Assembly: GCA_012727415.1 (NCBI GenBank)
Contig: JAAYHI010000125.1
Location: forward strand, 1 to 24,954
Length of the DNA: 24,954 nucleotides
From: Bacillota bacterium
GTDB taxonomy: Bacteria > Bacillota > Proteinivoracia > UBA4975
Reading direction: 5' to 3'
This document shows, one piece after another, positions 16,309 to 22,831 of this stretch (its first letter is position 1; every line of letters begins with the position of its first letter). The notes under the pieces were generated by a model that was not told the DNA's origin, searched no databases, and saw only the letters and a program-made list of their open reading frames with translations. A program made the translations under genes and the position numbers.

Positions 16309-16350
16309 CCCCCCTCAGCATTGCTTCATAATTAGTTCTACAGAGGGGGG
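16309..16350 (-). promoter_or_regulatory. Hairpin that can mask the ribosome binding site of the zinc-ribbon gene
   Basis: On the minus strand ACCCCCCTC (16351-16343) is complementary to GAGGGGGGT (16316-16308), which contains the Shine-Dalgarno site 5-6 bases before the ATG at 16302. The loop is 26 bases. If transcription comes from the upstream small gene, the site could be sequestered. No T-run follows, so it is not a terminator. Confidence 0.5.
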
Positions 16351-16381
16351 TTAAAATCCTGCTCAGATTACATAATTTTGA

Positions 16382-16579
16382 TTATATTTCACAAGGATCA
16401 TTCGCAATGAAGACCTTGAGTTGTGCATCGCGGTTGGGAACTAAGTAAATACTGGTTTGGGCATCCCATCTCTCCTGAACCGGGTAGACTACCATCTGAG
16501 CCTCTTTGCGGTCTTTGACAATGCAGGCACAGACATCGGCCTCCCATTCCTGTTCCACAATCAAAACCTTAACTGCCAT
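16382..16579 (-). CDS. Small repeat protein, 65 residues (DUF6150-like repeats)
   Basis: A 65-residue soluble protein with a strong site (AAGGGGGGG) before its ATG. It is built from about five units of 12-13 residues: VLIVEQEWEAD, VCACIVKDRKEAQ, MVVYPVQERWDAQ, TSIYLVPNRDAQ and LKVFIANDPCEI. Each has a short hydrophobic strand (VxIV, VVYPV, IYLV, KVFI) and most then have charged residues ending in Ala-Asp or Ala-Gln. The rhythm resembles the DUF6150 family of beta-hairpin repeat proteins; that assignment is by eye. Function is unknown. It has three Cys. It is the first gene upstream of the zinc-ribbon protein. There are TATAAT boxes on minus at 16623-16618 and 16677-16672 but no convincing -35. 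Confidence 0.75.
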   Translation of the reverse strand: MAVKVLIVEQEWEADVCACIVKDRKEAQMVVYPVQERWDAQTSIYLVPNRDAQLKVFIANDPCEI

Positions 16580-16739
16580 CTCATCCCCCCCTTATAAGGA
16601 TGTTACTTCACCAAGAGATTATACACCATCCGGGTGTCGAATATTGCCGAAATCCCTTGGCTCGCCTTTTCATTATATAATACGCCAGCGGAGAAGATTT
16701 TCTGGCAGTAGGATTAGACTTGCAGGAAATTAATATAGG

Positions 16740-17267
16740 TCAGCGCCAAAGATTTTCCAGGCCCTGGTATATTCTGCGCGGAAAGAGGGCCAGCCAACTG
16801 AGCAAATCCACTTCACAAAGGCGGGTAATGGCAAAGGCACCGGTGGCCATTAAGGCAGACTCTACCCAGACAACGCCAAGACTGAAGCCAAAGGCGATGA
16901 TGACAAAGGTCACCGTCGTCATAAAGGCCAGGTTAATGCCTATGCCTTCCCAGGACCAGGTGTCGCTGATCATAGCGCCGGTTAAGGCTGTAAGCAAAAC
17001 AATGACAGCTGCCACTAAAAAAAGCGGGATAAATACCGGGTAGCGCACTGCCACAAAGATATAGCCCATGGGGGGGATACCCAGGGTAAGGAACACCAGC
17101 ACGCCGCCGTGATGCCATTTTGCCAGCAAATAGTAGACAAGAAGACAAAGAACCACCGCTCCGGCCCCACTGATGAAGTATAAATATGCATCATCGGTAA
17201 TTGCTCCCAACCGCCACAATATAAATGCCGGCACCAGAGCAACTATGCCTGCACTCAAGTCTTTCAA
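16740..17267 (-). CDS. Multi-span integral membrane protein, unknown
   Basis: A 175-residue protein with about five hydrophobic segments, including AGIVALVPAFILWRLGAIT near the N-terminus, AVVLCLLVYYLLAKW, VLVFLTLGIPPMGYIFVAV, IPLFLVAAVIVLLTALTGAM and a Phe/Val/Ile-rich helix near 120-140. The C-terminus is amphipathic (FPRRIYQGLENLWR). No catalytic motif is visible. I place the start at TTG 17267 because GAGGTGA sits 5-8 bases before it. The longer frame uses a GTG at 17276 that lies inside this ribosome binding site. It follows the CBS gene on the same strand but a terminator separates them. Confidence 0.7.
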   Translation of the reverse strand: MKDLSAGIVALVPAFILWRLGAITDDAYLYFISGAGAVVLCLLVYYLLAKWHHGGVLVFLTLGIPPMGYIFVAVRYPVFIPLFLVAAVIVLLTALTGAMISDTWSWEGIGINLAFMTTVTFVIIAFGFSLGVVWVESALMATGAFAITRLCEVDLLSWLALFPRRIYQGLENLWR

Positions 17268-17313
17268 GGGGATCACCTCAAAAAATTATTTCGACACCCA
17301 ATTGATCTTCCCT

Positions 17314-17342
17314 TTAAAAATCAACCTGCCGGGGGCAGGTTG
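17314..17342 (-). terminator. Terminator after the CBS-domain gene
   Basis: A 9-bp stem CAACCTGCC / GGCAGGTTG with a 3-base loop (17342-17322 on minus) runs into ATTTTTAAA. It lies 9 bases after the stop codon of the CBS gene. Confidence 0.85.
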
Positions 17343-17350
17343 CCTAAAAT

Positions 17351-17830
17351 TTAAAGGATTTCGCTATAGGCTCGGAGGACATCGCCCTTGGTGAGGATAC
17401 CCACAAGCTGGTTGTCATTATCGACGACGGGAAGCAAGTCCACCTCATGCTGGAGCATTAAGGAAGAGGCCTGCGCAATGGGCTCATCTGCATTAATCAC
17501 CAGCACCTGCTCTGGCCGCAGAAGCTCGCTGACAGTTCTGCGATGCAGGAAGTGAGCGATGCGGCGCTTGTCTGGTTCGATGGCGACTTTAGTGGAAGCA
17601 AAGGGAATGGGCATATCGGTATCGATACCGGCCTCCTGGTTTTGCAAGGCGCAACAGGCGCAAAACTCTCGCATAATCATCTTCTCATCGACTACGCCTA
17701 CAACTCTTCCTTTGTCGACAACAGGAATACCGTCAAAATTGTGTTCTTCCAGTATCCTGAGGACGTCATACAAACTGACCTCAGGAGTGACTGTATATAC
17801 ATCTTTTGTCATTATGTTTTTTACATACAT
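17351..17830 (-). CDS. CBS-pair protein with Cys cluster
   Basis: A 159-residue soluble protein made of two CBS domains: residues 5-55 (IMTKDVYTVTPEVSLYDVLR, GIPVVDKGRVVGVVDEKMI) and about 100-157 (LLRPEQVLVINADEPIAQAS, LLPVVDNDNQLVGILTKGDV). CBS pairs bind adenine nucleotides and regulate partners. Between them lies a stretch of about 40 residues with Cys at 57, 59 and 60 (FCACC), not a usual CBS feature and possibly a metal- or redox-sensing site. GGGGG lies ahead of the ATG 17830. A clear promoter is present on minus at 17885-17857. It is divergent from a 47-residue membrane protein gene. Confidence 0.9.
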   Translation of the reverse strand: MYVKNIMTKDVYTVTPEVSLYDVLRILEEHNFDGIPVVDKGRVVGVVDEKMIMREFCACCALQNQEAGIDTDMPIPFASTKVAIEPDKRRIAHFLHRRTVSELLRPEQVLVINADEPIAQASSLMLQHEVDLLPVVDNDNQLVGILTKGDVLRAYSEIL

Positions 17831-17856
17831 TTTGTTACCCCCATTACTCTGGTAAT

Positions 17857-17885
17857 ATTGTCCTCTCTGACGGGCACTTTGTCAA
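17857..17885 (-). promoter_or_regulatory. Promoter for the CBS-domain gene
   Basis: On minus TTGACA (17885-17880) and GACAAT (17862-17857) are separated by 17 bases. The -35 is perfect and the -10 matches 4 of 6. It lies 27 bases before the ATG. Confidence 0.7.
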
Positions 17886-17903
17886 CCCCGCCGCCTGCTG
17901 CCA

Positions 17904-17912
17904 TGATATAAT
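17904..17912 (+). promoter_or_regulatory. Extended -10 promoter for the 47-residue protein
   Basis: TGATATAAT (17904-17912) is a perfect extended -10 box (TGn-TATAAT). No good -35 is seen at 17 bases. The AAGGAGGG site and ATG 17945 follow. Confidence 0.6.
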
Positions 17913-17944
17913 ATACAAAACACTCTCTTAAGGAGGGCAGAAGG

Positions 17945-18088
17945 ATGAAGGAAGTATCTGCTGCCGTGTTTGTGGGCGCAGTCCGCAGCCTCCAAAGCTA
18001 CTACCCCCTGTTTGCCATACTGATGCTTGCCATCGCTGTTAACATCGCGATGCTTGTCTGGCACCGGAAAAAAAACCGCAAAGAATGA
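17945..18088 (+). CDS. 47-residue single-helix membrane protein
   Basis: A short gene: ATG 17945 to TGA 18086-18088, 47 residues. The ribosome binding site AAGGAGGG is 7-14 bases before the ATG. The protein has a short N-terminal part (MKEVSAAVFVGAVRSLQ), one helix near residues 20-39 (YPLFAILMLAIAVNIAMLVW) and a basic tail (HRKKNRKE), so the C-terminus should be cytoplasmic. No family is recognised. It is divergent from the CBS gene (114 bases between starts) and convergent with the DHH gene, which ends 15 bases downstream on the other strand. I see no good terminator after it. Confidence 0.7.
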   Translation: MKEVSAAVFVGAVRSLQSYYPLFAILMLAIAVNIAMLVWHRKKNRKE

Positions 18089-18103
18089 CAGGCAACAGAC
18101 CTG

Positions 18104-19081
18104 TTATTTATCTTGCTGCTGACTGCACTGACAGGATCCGTCTCTGGCCTCAGCGGCCCGGAGGGCAGAAATTATCTTCCCGATAACCTCCGCAGTGGGG
18201 GCCTGGCCATTAAACCCAGCATAATCTGCATCCCCCCAAAGGTTGGTGCGGGAATAACCTGCGGCTGCCTCTGACATTATAGCATAGCAGTCGAGACAGG
18301 GAACTGCGGCAGGGTTTTTCGCCAGGCGAATAAAGCAGTCATCTCCTTGCTGGTAGCCCACCAGGGCAATATCTGCTCCCAGTTCCACCAGCATCATGGC
18401 AATGTAGTATACATAATTCTTGCGCACAACGGCACTGACCGCCAGGCAGTTTCCGATTCTGTGCAGCTGGGCGGAAAGGGCCGCCTCCAGCCGTATCTCC
18501 CGGTCAATCCGGCTGCTTATGCGGAAGATGTCCAGAAGTTGCTGGAAGCTGACGCCGCCTTCTTCCAGGATGGCGGCCAGGTCGGCAATGGTGCTGTTGG
18601 CGGCAGTGGCCAGGTACCTGGTATCCCCAATAATCCCTGCTCCCAGCGCCAGGGAGTGATAACTCTGCAATTTATACCCCAACCGCTGGCAGATTCTCCA
18701 TACCAGCAAGCAAGTGGCATCTGCCTCCTCGACAAATGCCGCCAGGGCGCCCCGGGCCAGGGTATTGTTGCTGTGGTGGTCCACCAGCAGGTATTTTGCC
18801 GGGACACAGTCCGGCAACTGCTGGGCATCGGCGGTATCCACCACAATTGTCAGGTCATAGTCCTCGGGGTTGGGGCCATAGACAATCTGCATCTTCAGCC
18901 TGAATTGCAGCTCCCGGGCATGTTCGCTGATGGTCCTGGGAACCCCGGTCTTCCCTCCCAGCAAATCTGCCAGCACCCAGGCAGCTCCCAGGGCATCGCT
19001 GTCAGCATCGTCGTGACAGAGGACCAGCACCTTCTTGCCCCGGTATTCCGCCAGCACATCCAGGAATCTACCTGGTATCAC
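18104..19081 (-). CDS. DHH-family phosphoesterase
   Basis: A 325-residue protein of the DHH superfamily, which cleaves phosphodiesters such as oligonucleotides or cyclic dinucleotides using metal ions. Motifs are CHDDADSDALGAA (22-34), VDT (81-83) and the DHH triplet at 101-103 (LLVDHHS). The C-terminal DHHA1 part lacks a clear GGHxxAAG substrate motif; the place it would occupy reads NLWGDADYAGFNG, with no His. It starts at GTG 19081, with GGGGAG 6 bases before it. It overlaps the murB end by 14 bases, so the two are co-expressed. The substrate is unknown; NrnA/GdpP-like activity is possible. Confidence 0.85.
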   Translation of the reverse strand: MIPGRFLDVLAEYRGKKVLVLCHDDADSDALGAAWVLADLLGGKTGVPRTISEHARELQFRLKMQIVYGPNPEDYDLTIVVDTADAQQLPDCVPAKYLLVDHHSNNTLARGALAAFVEEADATCLLVWRICQRLGYKLQSYHSLALGAGIIGDTRYLATAANSTIADLAAILEEGGVSFQQLLDIFRISSRIDREIRLEAALSAQLHRIGNCLAVSAVVRKNYVYYIAMMLVELGADIALVGYQQGDDCFIRLAKNPAAVPCLDCYAIMSEAAAGYSRTNLWGDADYAGFNGQAPTAEVIGKIISALRAAEARDGSCQCSQQQDK

Positions 19082-19982
19082 GAAATTCTCCCCAAATCTT
19101 CACTTCGGGTTCAAGGCGAACATTGTGCCTTTTCTCCACCTCTGCCTGGACCTTGCGAATTAAGTCGTAAATATCCTGGGCTGTTGCCTGCCCGGTATTG
19201 ATTATAAAGCCGCAGTGTTTTTCGGAAACCGCTGCCCCTCCCAGGGCAGTTCCCCTTAAATTGCAGGATTCTATCAGTTGGCCGGCATAATGCCCTTCCG
19301 GCCGCTTAAAGGTACTGCCGGCGCTGGCGGCTTCCAGAGGCTGCTTCTCCCGGCGGCGGCGGTTGAAGTCATCCATCTTCTCCTGAATAGCCAAGGGGTC
19401 CCCGGGCACCAATTCTAATTCTGCCTCCAGCACTACATGGCCGTTGTGCTGAAAAACACTGGATCTGTACGCCAGCTCCATCTCTTGGGCAGCAAAGGTA
19501 ACCAGTTCTCCCTGGCTGTTTACTGCCTGTACCCGCCGCAGCACATCCTTCATCTCGCCGCCATAGGCCCCGGCGTTCATGACCACGGCGCCGCCCACAG
19601 AACCTGGAATCCCGGCGGCAAATTCCAGGCCGGTAAGTTTATTCACCAAGGCAACCGAACTTGCCCTGGGGAGGGAAGCCCCGGCCTGAGCAATGATTTT
19701 TGCCCCGGCAACGGTGATTTTCGCAAGGTTGTCCGTCAGGGAAATTACCACACCTTCCAGGCCCTGATCGCTGACCAGGACATTGGTTCCCCTGCCCAGC
19801 ACACGCCAGGGGATGTCCCTGGCACTGCAAAAAGCTATTATCTCTGCCACCTCATGATAAGCTTTGGGTTTTACAAGGTACTCCGCAGCGCCGCCTACTT
19901 TCAATGAAGTATATTGAGACAAGGGCTGCTGCCGGAGCACTGCCTCTGCCCCCACTATCTTTTCCAGGCCTTCTTTAATCAT
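19068..19982 (-). CDS. murB: UDP-N-acetylmuramate dehydrogenase MurB
   Basis: A 304-residue FAD enzyme that reduces UDP-GlcNAc-enolpyruvate to UDP-MurNAc for peptidoglycan synthesis. Seen are TSLKVGGAAEYLV (25-37), FAD-binding VLGRGTNVLVSD (61-72), GIPGSVGGAVVMNAGAYGG (124-142), AYRSS (171-175) with the conserved Arg, SAGSTFKRP (220-228) with the catalytic Ser 223, and EPEVKIWG near the end with the conserved Glu. The RSS form without the extra Tyr loop of E. coli marks it as type II, as usual in Bacillota. AGGGGAG lies 6 bases before ATG 19982. No murC or divIB follows; its coupled partner is the DHH gene. Confidence 0.97.
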   Translation of the reverse strand: MIKEGLEKIVGAEAVLRQQPLSQYTSLKVGGAAEYLVKPKAYHEVAEIIAFCSARDIPWRVLGRGTNVLVSDQGLEGVVISLTDNLAKITVAGAKIIAQAGASLPRASSVALVNKLTGLEFAAGIPGSVGGAVVMNAGAYGGEMKDVLRRVQAVNSQGELVTFAAQEMELAYRSSVFQHNGHVVLEAELELVPGDPLAIQEKMDDFNRRRREKQPLEAASAGSTFKRPEGHYAGQLIESCNLRGTALGGAAVSEKHCGFIINTGQATAQDIYDLIRKVQAEVEKRHNVRLEPEVKIWGEFRDTR

Positions 19983-20074
19983 GGTCTACTCCCCTAATCA
20001 TTATTTTTAAACAGGATTGCCCCAGGGCACATTTACATTCTCGCTTACAGGAAAACATTGGCCCCATGGCGAAC

Positions 20075-20080
20075 TATAAT
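20075..20080 (+). promoter_or_regulatory. Candidate -10 box for the DUF4870-like gene
   Basis: A perfect TATAAT 26 bases before the ATG at 20107. The -35 at 17 bases would be AAAACA, a poor match. The rest of the 19983-20106 divergent region shows nothing else I can support, including no clear murB promoter. Confidence 0.4.
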
Positions 20081-20106
20081 GACAACAACTTCCGGGAGGA
20101 ATTAGC

Positions 20107-20448
20107 ATGAAGCCTGCTACACCGAGAAGGATATGGGCCGCCTGCAGCTATGTCCCTGTAATTTCCGCCCTGCTCCTGTTTTTTAAGGGCAAGGATTCCC
20201 TGATATTCTTTCACGCCAGACAAGCTCTGTGGATATGGCTGCTCTTTGTGCTGGCAGTTGCAACTGCAATGCTGCCAGGGCCCTTCTTTGCCCTGCTAAA
20301 ATGGCCCCTTGCCATTACTGCTGCCTTGCTCTTTCTCTCACTGCTGTTCCAGGGCATTGCCGATGCCCTGAGGGGCAAAGCCAATCCCCTGCCCCCCTTC
20401 GGGGACTATGTGCAAAAGAAGAACTTTTTCCTCAGCTTAAATAAATAG
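20107..20448 (+). CDS. Tic20/DUF4870-like small membrane protein
   Basis: A 113-residue membrane protein. The segment YVPVISALLLFFKGKDSLIF followed by FHARQALWIWLLF (about residues 15-47) matches the DUF4870 pattern in which a membrane helix, a short Lys/Asp loop and a conserved His-x-Arg-Gln precede the next helix. Three to four helices are present: about 12-26, 40-57, 62-84 and possibly a re-entrant part. The tail (PFGDYVQKKNFFLSLNK) is basic. GGGAGGA lies 7 bases before the ATG. Function is unknown. It ends at a terminator and faces the UPF0173 gene. Confidence 0.8.
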   Translation: MKPATPRRIWAACSYVPVISALLLFFKGKDSLIFFHARQALWIWLLFVLAVATAMLPGPFFALLKWPLAITAALLFLSLLFQGIADALRGKANPLPPFGDYVQKKNFFLSLNK

Positions 20449-20460
20449 CCCCAAGGGGAA

Positions 20461-20486
20461 AAGAACCCGGCCGGGTTCTTTTTATT
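20461..20486. terminator. Bidirectional terminator between DUF4870-like and UPF0173 genes
   Basis: AAGAACCCGGCCGGGTTCTT (20461-20480) is a 20-base perfect palindrome. On plus it runs into TTTTTATTT; on minus it is followed by TTCCCCTT. The minus gene's stop codon (20482-20484) lies at its edge. Confidence 0.85.
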
Positions 20487-21159
20487 TGAGTTCCAGTTCC
20501 TGTCCCGGCTCCATGACCTCCACCCGGGAAAGGCCTTTCGCCTCTACTGCCGCCTTAAAGAGATGAGGGTCCTGAATAATCAGTTCATTGGTATTGTAAT
20601 GCATGGGGATTACCACCCGGGGGCGCAACATCTCCACTGCCAGGACTGCGTCAGAGGGCCCCATAGTATAGTTGTCCCCAATTGGCAGCAGGGCATAATC
20701 AATATTCTCCAGCTTCGCCAGCAGCGCCATATCCGAGAACAGCCCGGTATCGCCGGCAAAATAAATACCTGTCTGATGAAAGTTCAGGTAAAACCCGCAG
20801 GCCAGCCCCCCGGCCACACCCGCCCCGTGAAGGGCAGGGGTAAAACGCAGGTAGCCAAAGGGGAAATTGGCCCTGCCGCCGATATGGCCGGTGTGGATGC
20901 GGCTGACACCCTGACTGCGACACAGGTTGCCCACCTCAAAGGTGGAAACTAACACTGCGTTATTATGCTGACATATTTCCACGGCATCACCCAGGTGATC
21001 GCCATGGGCATGGCTGACCAGCACATAATTTACCTTCAGAGATAAAGGCGTGTGCTCTCCTGCACCAGGATTGCCATTGATATACGGGTCAAAAATCACA
21101 CTGTCTCCGCCATTGCTTAACACAAAGCAGGAATGGCCCAAATAAAGAAGTTTTGTCAA
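20482..21159 (-). CDS. UPF0173 metal-dependent hydrolase (metallo-beta-lactamase fold)
   Basis: A 225-residue protein. It opens MTKLLYLGHSCFVLSNGG, typical of UPF0173, and has the metal motif SHAHGDHLGD (49-58), further metal ligands in FAGDTGLFSDMALL, and IPMHYNTNELI with the final His. The substrate is not known for this family. The start is TTG 21159, with GGGGGAAG 8 bases before it. It lies 60 bases after the WYL regulator gene on the same strand, and an interrupted direct repeat lies in that gap. Confidence 0.9.
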   Translation of the reverse strand: MTKLLYLGHSCFVLSNGGDSVIFDPYINGNPGAGEHTPLSLKVNYVLVSHAHGDHLGDAVEICQHNNAVLVSTFEVGNLCRSQGVSRIHTGHIGGRANFPFGYLRFTPALHGAGVAGGLACGFYLNFHQTGIYFAGDTGLFSDMALLAKLENIDYALLPIGDNYTMGPSDAVLAVEMLRPRVVIPMHYNTNELIIQDPHLFKAAVEAKGLSRVEVMEPGQELELK

Positions 21160-21184
21160 CGGGTCTTCCCCCTTTCTGCCTGAT

Positions 21185-21206
21185 AGTATTCCGCACTCAG
21201 TATTCC
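21185..21206. repeat. Direct repeat AGTATTCC with 14-base period
   Basis: AGTATTCC occurs at 21185-21192 and 21199-21206, separated by 6 bases, in the 60-base gap between the WYL regulator and the hydrolase. It may be chance or a binding site; on minus it reads GGAATACT twice. Confidence 0.4.
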
Positions 21207-21219
21207 CAGGACAGTGCCC

Positions 21220-22206
21220 TTACAGCAGTCCGAGTTTTTCCGCCTGCTTGCGGACGCTTTCCTTTACCATGGTTTTCAGTTCCTCCGGGGCCAGGACTTC
21301 CACCTCGGTGCCCATGCTGAGGACCCAGGCGAAGATCTCGTCCAGCATGCTGACGGTCTTGTGGTACTCCAGGCTGCCATCGGGCAGGTCCTTTAACACA
21401 TCAGCCTTGTTTCCCATATACTCTTTGATGAAGGGACTGTACTCGGGTGTAAAGCGCAGCACAACCCGATAATCCTCTTCTCCCTTCAGGGCCAGCCAGC
21501 ACCTCTTGCTGTACTCCTCATAGTCAAAGGAAGGATCGGGCTCAAAATATGTTTCCAGGATTTCTGCCTCCTGTATCCTGTCCAGGCGAAATTCCCGGAT
21601 AGAATCGCGGGAGGTGCACCATGCCACTATATAGTATTGCTGCCGGAAGTAAATAGTATAAGGGTGGATAATCCGCTCCGAGGACTCACCGGAGGCAAAG
21701 GCATTGTACTGGATCTTTACAGCCTTCTGCAAGCGGATGGCATCGGCGAACACCTGCAGGATTTGCGCTCCCCGGCCTTCGCTGCCGGAAAACTCCACCC
21801 GGAAATTCTGGTATATTTCTTGGAGGTATAAGCGCTGAGGCTCCGGCAGACCTGCAATCAGGCGCTGAGTCAACTTAATGCCGGCCTCGGTTATGGGATC
21901 GCGGCCCAAACTCTCCAGCAACCTGTTGACAAAGATCACCGCCATCAGCTCGGCGAAGGAACAATAGATTTCCTCCAACTTAAAGGAATCCAGCAGCATA
22001 TAGTATGTCTTCTGGCCCCTCTGCTCTTCGGTAACGGGGAAAATAGCGCTGAGGTCGTCGATATCCCGATAGATTGTGCGCAGAGAAACCTCATCTGGCA
22101 GGCTCTTTGACAGCTCCCTGTGCAGATCCTCGGCAGTGCGCCCATTTTTGCTGCTGGCCAGAGCCCGCAATAAAAATTGCTGACGCACCACGGCATTCGT
22201 ACTCAT
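21220..22206 (-). CDS. WYL-domain transcriptional regulator
   Basis: A 328-residue protein. Residues about 8-62 form a winged helix (QFLLRALASSKNGRTAEDLH, then SLRTIYRDIDDLSAIFPV). Residues about 150-225 are a WYL domain, with the usual WYL triplet replaced by YYIVAW (191-196), and about 235-320 a WCX-type C-terminal extension (VVLRFTPEYSPFIKEYM). WYL proteins sense nucleic acids or other ligands and often control DNA-repair or defence genes. I place the start at ATG 22206, preceded by AGGGGG; the frame upstream of that (to 22290) has no ribosome binding site and no family resemblance. It is followed by a UPF0173 hydrolase gene and preceded by a stem-loop. Confidence 0.9.
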   Translation of the reverse strand: MSTNAVVRQQFLLRALASSKNGRTAEDLHRELSKSLPDEVSLRTIYRDIDDLSAIFPVTEEQRGQKTYYMLLDSFKLEEIYCSFAELMAVIFVNRLLESLGRDPITEAGIKLTQRLIAGLPEPQRLYLQEIYQNFRVEFSGSEGRGAQILQVFADAIRLQKAVKIQYNAFASGESSERIIHPYTIYFRQQYYIVAWCTSRDSIREFRLDRIQEAEILETYFEPDPSFDYEEYSKRCWLALKGEEDYRVVLRFTPEYSPFIKEYMGNKADVLKDLPDGSLEYHKTVSMLDEIFAWVLSMGTEVEVLAPEELKTMVKESVRKQAEKLGLL

Positions 22207-22290
22207 TTTCTGACCCCCTGTATTCCTTGTCCTTCTATATTCGACTAAAAGCTGCCAGTCTCCTGCATAATCCCGGAATCCGCATACCAA

Positions 22291-22310
22291 AGCCAGACTG
22301 CTGTCTGGCT
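22291..22310 (-). terminator. Stem-loop after the lipoprotein gene (possible terminator)
   Basis: Perfect 8-bp stem AGCCAGAC / GTCTGGCT with a 4-base loop, starting one base after the lipoprotein stop codon on minus. The following sequence (TTTGGTATG) has only a weak T-run, so termination would be inefficient or the hairpin may have another role. Confidence 0.5.
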
Positions 22311-22311
22311 G

Positions 22312-22812
22312 TTAGTCCCAATTAAATTCTTCTACATACAGGGTCCACTCTGACAGATAAGAGGCTTCTCGGGGGACCCCTCCTTTGACCATCACCCGGT
22401 AGTCCTTGCACTCCGTCCAGCCTCCTTTAAAGCCCAGCTCCGGGGCGGCAGCAACCTGCCTAGCCAGCTCTGTCAAGGTGTAATAGGGAATGGGGGGAGA
22501 ATCGTCCTGCCACTGCAAATTACCTGCATCCAAATCCAGCAGCATTTTGTCCCTGTCATACTCCAGGCGCATTGCCCCCCGGGGCATTGTAATATCCAGG
22601 ACAAGGGTCTCACCCCGTGTTTCCGCTACCGTCATCTCAATGTCACCGTCATCCTGATGGAAGACAATGCGGTACCTGGCCTGCCACTGCCTTTGCTCAG
22701 CAGCTGTTGCCCATTCCCGGGCCCGGGCGGCGGAATTGCACCCCCCTAAAAGCATAAGGGCAGCCAGCAACAGCGCTGCCAACCTGGTCCCCTTAAGCCG
22801 CGATATATTCAC
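22312..22812 (-). CDS. Putative lipoprotein (GerS/LolA-like)
   Basis: A 166-residue lipoprotein. It starts at GTG 22812 (VNISRLKGTRLAALL), with GGAGGGG about 8 bases before it. A longer frame to 23001 is rejected because it overlaps nnr and has no family resemblance. The signal segment ends in the lipobox LLGGC. After it come RYRIVFHQDDGDIEMTVAET, LEYDRDKMLLDLDAGNLQW and YRVMVKGGVPREASYLSEWT, a strand-rich pattern like LolA/LolB-fold lipoproteins. In Clostridia a GerS-type lipoprotein of this fold is found near alanine racemase and acpS/nnr genes, so this is a reasonable guess only. It lies 19 bases after nnr on the same strand. Confidence 0.8.
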   Translation of the reverse strand: MNISRLKGTRLAALLLAALMLLGGCNSAARAREWATAAEQRQWQARYRIVFHQDDGDIEMTVAETRGETLVLDITMPRGAMRLEYDRDKMLLDLDAGNLQWQDDSPPIPYYTLTELARQVAAAPELGFKGGWTECKDYRVMVKGGVPREASYLSEWTLYVEEFNWD

Positions 22813-22831
22813 TGGAATCCCCTCCAGTAAA

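Noticed and set aside
18088..18104. Terminator after the 47-residue gene
   Set aside because: Only a 5-bp stem (ACAGG/CCTGT) with a 7-base loop and no strong T-run.
18347..19201. 284-residue plus-strand open frame
   Set aside because: It is antisense to the DHH and murB genes; no ribosome binding site or family motif.
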